NCBI GenBank assembly: GCA_963792205.1
Contig: CAWBVI010000002.1
Coordinates: forward strand, 992,001 to 1,056,000
Direction of reading: 5' to 3'
Length of the DNA: 64,000 bases
Source: DATDAH01 sp963792205
GTDB taxonomy: Bacteria > Actinomycetota > Acidimicrobiia > Acidimicrobiales > DATDAH01
A model generated the notes under the pieces. It worked only from the letters and a program-made list of their open reading frames with translations, was not told where the DNA came from and made no database searches. This document shows, piece by piece, positions 59,913 to 64,000 of this stretch. The position numbers and the translations under genes were made by a program. Position 1 is the first letter of the stretch. Every line of letters begins with the position of its first letter.

Positions 59913-60866
59913 ATGCCCTCCCCGCCCGTGAAGATCAACGTCCCCGGCAACCACCTCATGGTGGGCCTGCTGGGCGAGCGTGACGAGCTGCTCCGCCTGA
60001 TCGAGGCGGCCTTCGCCGACACCGAGATCCGGGTGCGGGGCAACGAGATCAGCGTCGAGGGCGAGGACACCGAGGCGGTGGCCCGCCTCTTCGAGGAGCT
60101 GGTCATCCTGCTGCAGCGGGGCCACGCCCTCGAGCCGGCCGAGGTCGTGCGCACGATCGAGATGATCCGGGCCGACGAGCGGCCGTCGGAGGTCCTCACC
60201 TCCGAGGTCCTGCGCGGGTTCAAGGGCCGCACCGTGCGCCCCAAGTCGAGCGGGCAGAAGCGCTACGTCGACGCCATCAACGACAACGTCATCACCATCG
60301 GCATCGGCCCGGCGGGAACGGGCAAGTCGTGGTTGGCGGTGGCCACCGCGGTGCAGGCGCTGCAGGACAAGGCGGTCGAGCGCATCATCCTCACCCGGCC
60401 GGCGGTCGAGGCGGGCGAGCGCCTGGGCTTCCTGCCCGGCGACATGATGGCCAAGATCGACCCGTACCTGCGGCCGCTCTACGACGCCCTCTTCGACATG
60501 GTCGGGGCCGAGGGGGCCGAGCGCCTCATCGACCGGGGCACCGTCGAGGTCGCCCCGCTGGCGTTCATGCGGGGGCGGACGCTGAACGGGAGCTTCATCA
60601 TCCTCGACGAGGCCCAGAACACCTCGCCGGAGCAGATGAAGATGTTCCTCACCCGGATCGGCTTCGGCTCCAAGGCGGTGATCACCGGCGACACCACCCA
60701 GGTCGACGTCCAGCACGGACGCTCCGGCCTCGAGGGCCTCGAGCGCATCCTCACCGGGATCGACGGGCTGGCGTTCGTCCGCCTCGGGTCGAAGGACGTG
60801 GTGCGGCACCGCATCGTGCAGGACATCGTGGACGCCTACGACAAGGCGGCCCAGAACCGGCCGTGA
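59913..60866 (+). CDS. phoH: PhoH-like ATPase
   Basis: 317 residues. P-loop ATPase linked to RNA metabolism and stress. It has an N-terminal domain (VPGNHLMVGLLGERDELLRL), Walker A IGPAGTGKSWLA, LTRPAVEAGERLGFLPGDMM, Walker B FIILDEAQNTSPEQMKMFLT and ITGDTTQVD. Start ATG 59913. Overlaps ybeY by 4 nt (GTGA) in the standard phoH-ybeY-CNNM-era operon. Confidence 0.95.
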   Translation: MPSPPVKINVPGNHLMVGLLGERDELLRLIEAAFADTEIRVRGNEISVEGEDTEAVARLFEELVILLQRGHALEPAEVVRTIEMIRADERPSEVLTSEVLRGFKGRTVRPKSSGQKRYVDAINDNVITIGIGPAGTGKSWLAVATAVQALQDKAVERIILTRPAVEAGERLGFLPGDMMAKIDPYLRPLYDALFDMVGAEGAERLIDRGTVEVAPLAFMRGRTLNGSFIILDEAQNTSPEQMKMFLTRIGFGSKAVITGDTTQVDVQHGRSGLEGLERILTGIDGLAFVRLGSKDVVRHRIVQDIVDAYDKAAQNRP

Positions 60867-61304
60867 GCAGTCAAGGGGCCGTGGTCGTGGCCCGGGACGA
60901 CCAGGGCGACGAGCCCGTCGACGTGGCCCGATGGTCCCGACTGGCGACCGACGTGCTCGACGCCGAGGCGCGTCGCCGGCGAGCTGAACCTGCTGTTCGT
61001 CGACGAGGCGGCGATGGCCGACCTCAACGCCGAGCACATGGGTGAGGACGGGCCGACCGACGTCCTGTCGTTCCCGATCGACGGGCCCGAGGCGGGCGCC
61101 GACGGGCTGCTGGGCGACGTGGTCGTCTGCCCGGCCGTGGCCCGGCGCAACGCCCCCGACCACGCCGGCACCTACGACGACGAGGTCGCCCTGCTCGTCG
61201 TCCACGGCGTGCTGCACGTGTTGGGTCACGACCACGCCGAGCCCGACGCGGCCTCCGTCATGCGTGACCGCGAAGTCGCCCACCTGCAACGCTTCCACCG
61301 GTGA
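60863..61304 (+). CDS. ybeY: Endoribonuclease YbeY, one frameshift
   Basis: About 146 residues after repair. Metal-dependent RNase for 16S rRNA maturation and ribosome quality control. GTG 60863 overlaps the phoH stop. The N-terminal part reads VDVARWSRLATDVLDAEA, then a +1 insertion near 60972 shifts the frame, and it resumes GELNLLFVDEAAMADLNAEH, DVLSFPID and the zinc motif HGVLHVLGHDHAE. The clean operon context suggests a sequence error, not loss. Confidence 0.88.
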
Positions 61305-61335
61305 GCGAGCCTCCGAGTCCCACCGGGTCGCGGCG

Positions 61336-62641
61336 ATGACCGGGGCCGAGATCCTCGCCCTGGTGGGCTCGGTGGTGCTGGTCCTGCTGGCCGCCGTCCT
61401 CGCCATCGCCGAGACCGCCTTCACCCACCTGGGGCGGGCCCGGGCCGAGGCCATCGACAACGCCCGGGCCAACAAGGGCAACGGCAACGGCGAGGGGGTC
61501 GACCCGTCCGAGCCCGGCGTGCTGGTCGAGCTGCTGGCCCGCCGCAGCCAGGTGCTCAACCCGGTGCTGTTCCTCGTCCTCGTGTGCCACCTCGGGATCG
61601 CCACCATCGTGGCGGTCGTCGCCTACGACGAGTGGGGCGTCTCCGGCGTCCTCGTCGCCCTCGGCATCGAGCTGGTGGTGATCTACGTCATCGGTGAGGC
61701 GGCGCCCAAGACCTGGGCCCTCGAGCACACCGACGTGGCCGCGGTCCGGGTCGCCCCGCTCGTGCGCGGGCTGGCCGCGTCTGGCGCCGCTGCGCTGGAT
61801 CCTGCGCCTGCTCATCGGGATGGCCAACGCCCTGGTCCCGGGCCGGGCCCGGCGGGAGGGCCCGTCGGTGTCCGAGGAGGAGCTGCTGGCCCTGGCCGGC
61901 GTGGCCGCCGAGGCCTCGGTCATCGAGGCGTCCGAGCGGGCGCTCATCGAGTCGATCATCGCCTTCGGCGACACCATCGCCCGGGAGGTCATGGTGCCCC
62001 GGACCGAGATGGTGACCGTGGGCCAGGACTTCCGGGTCGACGCCGCCATCGAGGTGGCCATCGCCCACGGGTTCAGCCGTCTCCCCGCGTACGGCCAGGG
62101 CGGGGTCGACGACATCGCCGGGATCGTCTACGTGAAGGACCTGCTGCGGGCCGAGCTGGACGACCGCAGCGAGGAGCCGATCGCGGGGATGCTCCGCGAC
62201 GCCCGGGTGGTGCCGGAGACCAAGCGGGTGTCCGAGCTGCTGCGGGAGATGCAGACCGAGCAGTTCCACATCGCCATCGTCATCGACGAGTACGGCGGCA
62301 CCGCCGGCCTGGTCACGCTCGAGGACGTGATCGAGGAGCTGGTGGGCGAGATCCAGGACGAGTTCGACGTCGAGGAGCCCCTGGTCGAGCGGGCCTCGGG
62401 GGGCGGCATCCGGGTGCACGCCCGCATGGCGGTCGACGAGGTCAACGCCCTGCTCGCCGGCGAGCTGCCGGTCGAGGGCGACTGGGACAGCGTGGGTGGC
62501 CTCGTCTACAACCTCTTCGGCCACGTGCCCGCCGAGGGCGAGTCGGTCGAGGTGGAGGGCTACCGCCTCTCGGCCGAGAAGGTCCAGGGCCGCCGGATCG
62601 GCCGGGTGCGGATCACGCCACTGCCGGAGGGGTCGTCGTGA
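61336..62641 (+). CDS. CNNM/CBS-domain membrane protein (hemolysin C/CorC type), one frameshift
   Basis: About 434 residues after repair. DUF21/CNNM membrane domain (VLLAAVLAIAETAFTHLGRA, HLGIATIVAVVAYDEWG, VVIYVIGEAAPKTWAL), two CBS domains (ALIESIIAFGDTIAREVMVP, FSRLPAYGQGGVDDIAGIVY, VIDEYGGTAGLVTLEDVIEE) and a C-terminal CorC_HlyC domain (GDWDSVGGLVYNLFG). A +1 insertion near 61779 separates the membrane and CBS parts. Relatives move magnesium. Its stop overlaps the era start (GTGA). Confidence 0.88.
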
Positions 62642-63495
62642 AGTCCGGCTTCGTCGCCATCGTGGGCCGGCCCAACGTGGGCAAGTCCACCCTGCTCAAC
62701 ACGATCCTGGGGACCAAGGTGGCGATCACCTCGCCCATCCCGCAGACGACCCGCAGCCAGGTGCGGGGGATCCTCGAGCGGCCCAACGCCGACGGCGAGC
62801 CGACCCAGATCGTGTTCCTCGACACGCCGGGCATCCACAAGCCCCGCAGCCCCATCGGGCCGCGGCTCAACGCCACGGCCGGCGCGGCCCTGGCCGACGT
62901 CGACGTGGCGTGCCTGATGGTCGACGCCACCGCACCGATCGGACCGGGCGACAAGTTCGTGGCGGCCAAAACGCCCCCGGGATCGGTGCTGATCGTCAAC
63001 AAGATCGACGCGGCCGACGAGGCCGAGACCTTCGCCCAGCTCCAGAAGGGCTCGGCGTTGGAGGTCGACTTCGACGACTACTTCCCGGTGTCGGCGAAGA
63101 CCGGTCGGGGCGTCGACGCCCTGGTCGAGCACCTGGTGGCCCGGATGCCCGAGGGCCCGCCGTACTACCCGGAGGGCACCGTCACCGACGTGCCCGAAGC
63201 GTTCTGGGTGGCCGAGCTGGTGCGGGAGCAGTTGCTGGCCCACCTCCGGGAGGAGATCCCGCACTCCATCGCCACCCAGGTCACCGAGTGGGAGTGGCCC
63301 CGGATCCGGGTCGAGATCCTCGTCGAGCGCGACTCGCAGAAGGGGATCGTCATCGGGAAGAAGGGCAGCGTGCTGAAGTCGGTCGGCATCGAAGTCCGCA
63401 AGCAGCTCCCCGAGGGCGCCTACCTCGAGCTCCAGGTCAAGGTCGACAAGGACTGGCAACGCCGAGACTCCCTCCTCACCCGCCTGGGCTACTGA
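62638..63495 (+). CDS. era: GTPase Era
   Basis: 285 residues. Ribosome-assembly GTPase that binds the 3' end of 16S rRNA. G1 IVGRPNVGKSTLLN, switch region QTTRSQVRGI, G3 DTPGIHKPRS, G4 IVNKIDAA, VSAKTGRGVD and the C-terminal KH domain (KGIVIGKKGSVLKSVGIEV). GTG start overlaps the CNNM stop. Overlaps the convergent dinG gene by 7 nt. Confidence 0.96.
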   Translation: MKSGFVAIVGRPNVGKSTLLNTILGTKVAITSPIPQTTRSQVRGILERPNADGEPTQIVFLDTPGIHKPRSPIGPRLNATAGAALADVDVACLMVDATAPIGPGDKFVAAKTPPGSVLIVNKIDAADEAETFAQLQKGSALEVDFDDYFPVSAKTGRGVDALVEHLVARMPEGPPYYPEGTVTDVPEAFWVAELVREQLLAHLREEIPHSIATQVTEWEWPRIRVEILVERDSQKGIVIGKKGSVLKSVGIEVRKQLPEGAYLELQVKVDKDWQRRDSLLTRLGY

Positions 63496-64000
63496 TCGGC
63501 TCGGTCGGCGACGATCTCCTGGAGGAACTGCTCGGCGTCGGCGCGGTGGCGGGTGCGCTTCATGGGCGGGAGGGCGTTGACGATCTCCCAGCGGTAGGTG
63601 GCCTTGGCCAGGCGGGAGTCGAAGACGGCGACGACGCCGCGATCGGTGGACGTGCGGATGAGGCGGCCGGCGCCCTGGGCCAGGAGGGTGGCGGCCCGGG
63701 GGAGGTCGATGGTGGCGAACGCCCCGGCTCGAGCCTGCTCGCGGCGGGCCTGCAGGAGGGGTTCGTCCGGGCGGGGGAACGGGAGCTTGTCGATTGTCAC
63801 CAGCGACAGGGACCGCCCCGGGACGTCGACGCCCTGCCAGAACGAGAGCGTGGCGAACAGGCTCGTGGCCTCGTCGGCGGTGAACGCCTCGGTGAGGGCG
63901 GGCTTGGGCAGGTCGCCCTGGACGAGGATCGGCGTGGCCAGCTCGTCGCGCAGCGCTTCGGCGGCGGCCTGCATGGCGCGGTAGCTCGTGAAGAGGGCGA
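63489..64000 (-). CDS. dinG: DinG-family ATP-dependent helicase, C-terminal part
   Basis: C-terminal ~170 residues; the gene continues past the window edge. The visible helicase part reads ALFTSYRAMQ, SLFATLSFWQGVDVPGRSLS, VTIDKLPFPRPDEPL and the motif VI region LLAQGAGRLIRTSTDRGVVA. XPD/DinG-type superfamily 2 helicases act on DNA repair or R-loop substrates. The FeS and N-terminal motifs are out of view. Confidence 0.88.
   Translation of the reverse strand, partial: ALFTSYRAMQAAAEALRDELATPILVQGDLPKPALTEAFTADEATSLFATLSFWQGVDVPGRSLSLVTIDKLPFPRPDEPLLQARREQARAGAFATIDLPRAATLLAQGAGRLIRTSTDRGVVAVFDSRLAKATYRWEIVNALPPMKRTRHRADAEQFLQEIVADRADQ

Noticed and set aside
1..64000. CRISPR array, insertion sequence, rRNA operon or replication origin
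   Set aside because: No regularly spaced repeats, transposase, rRNA sequence or DnaA-box cluster was seen on either strand.

Overview
The window is 64 kb of very GC-rich (about 70%), densely packed chromosomal DNA from a Gram-positive-type actinobacterium. The gene set points to the class Acidimicrobiia or a close relative, as an inference from content: a BldD-type c-di-GMP-responsive regulator, FolP2, class II DAHP synthase, an F420-type LLM oxidoreductase, PaaX, HrcA/CIRCE, PAC2 and MurJ. No phage, transposon, CRISPR array or rRNA was seen. One tRNA is present, tRNA-Ala(GGC). Most genes are housekeeping genes in overlapping pairs or operons.

Layout. 1-5065 (minus): MurJ (cut by the window edge), a membrane coiled-coil protein and two solute-binding-like proteins, one carrying a von Willebrand A domain. 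5102-9144: proA, a MoxR ATPase/vWA pair and a YjbR protein. 9141-15150 (minus): a monooxygenase-fold protein, PaaX regulator, assimilatory sulfate reduction (cysH, sulfite reductase), class II DAHP synthase and a sigma factor. 15472-20488: nadD, a LytR_C protein, rsfS, tRNA-Ala and leuS, which carries about 11 indels. 20492-28375: an LLM oxidoreductase and a branched-chain-amino-acid-type ABC system in which permeases are fused to each other and an MFS transporter is fused to an ATPase. 28382-36197: PAC2, a phosphotransferase, a thioredoxin-TPR protein, comEA, comEC, folP2, holA and rpsT. 36255-50707: lepA, then two nitrogen clusters, amt1 / antiporter-GlnD fusion / winged-helix regulator, and amt2 / glnB1 / glnB2 / winged-helix regulator. 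They flank hrcA-dnaJ-rsmE, bldD and hemW. 50900-59004 (minus): an 11-gene Tad pilus operon ending in a membrane pseudokinase and a LysM protein. 59114-64000: a small HTH gene, phoH-ybeY-CNNM-era and the end of dinG.

The strongest candidate for something new is the protein at 39863-42568: a Kef/CPA2-type cation:proton antiporter fused to a GlnD-like module (degenerate HD plus two ACT domains, no nucleotidyltransferase), immediately downstream of an ammonium channel. The two nitrogen clusters each end in a paralogous winged-helix regulator with a shortened pseudo-receiver. A 15-bp motif, GTCAGATCCGCGTCA, is shared by the amt1 and glnB2 upstream regions. Together these suggest a nitrogen-responsive network that couples ammonium uptake to ion/proton homeostasis.

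About twenty genes have a TANNNT-type -10 box 6-9 nt before the start codon and no Shine-Dalgarno, the signature of leaderless transcription. This signature was used to correct several starts, including a probable CTG start for hemW. Single-base insertions disrupt leuS, the LLM oxidoreductase, livHM, the ABC-binding protein, ybeY and the CNNM gene. Most are +1, which looks more like consensus error than decay.
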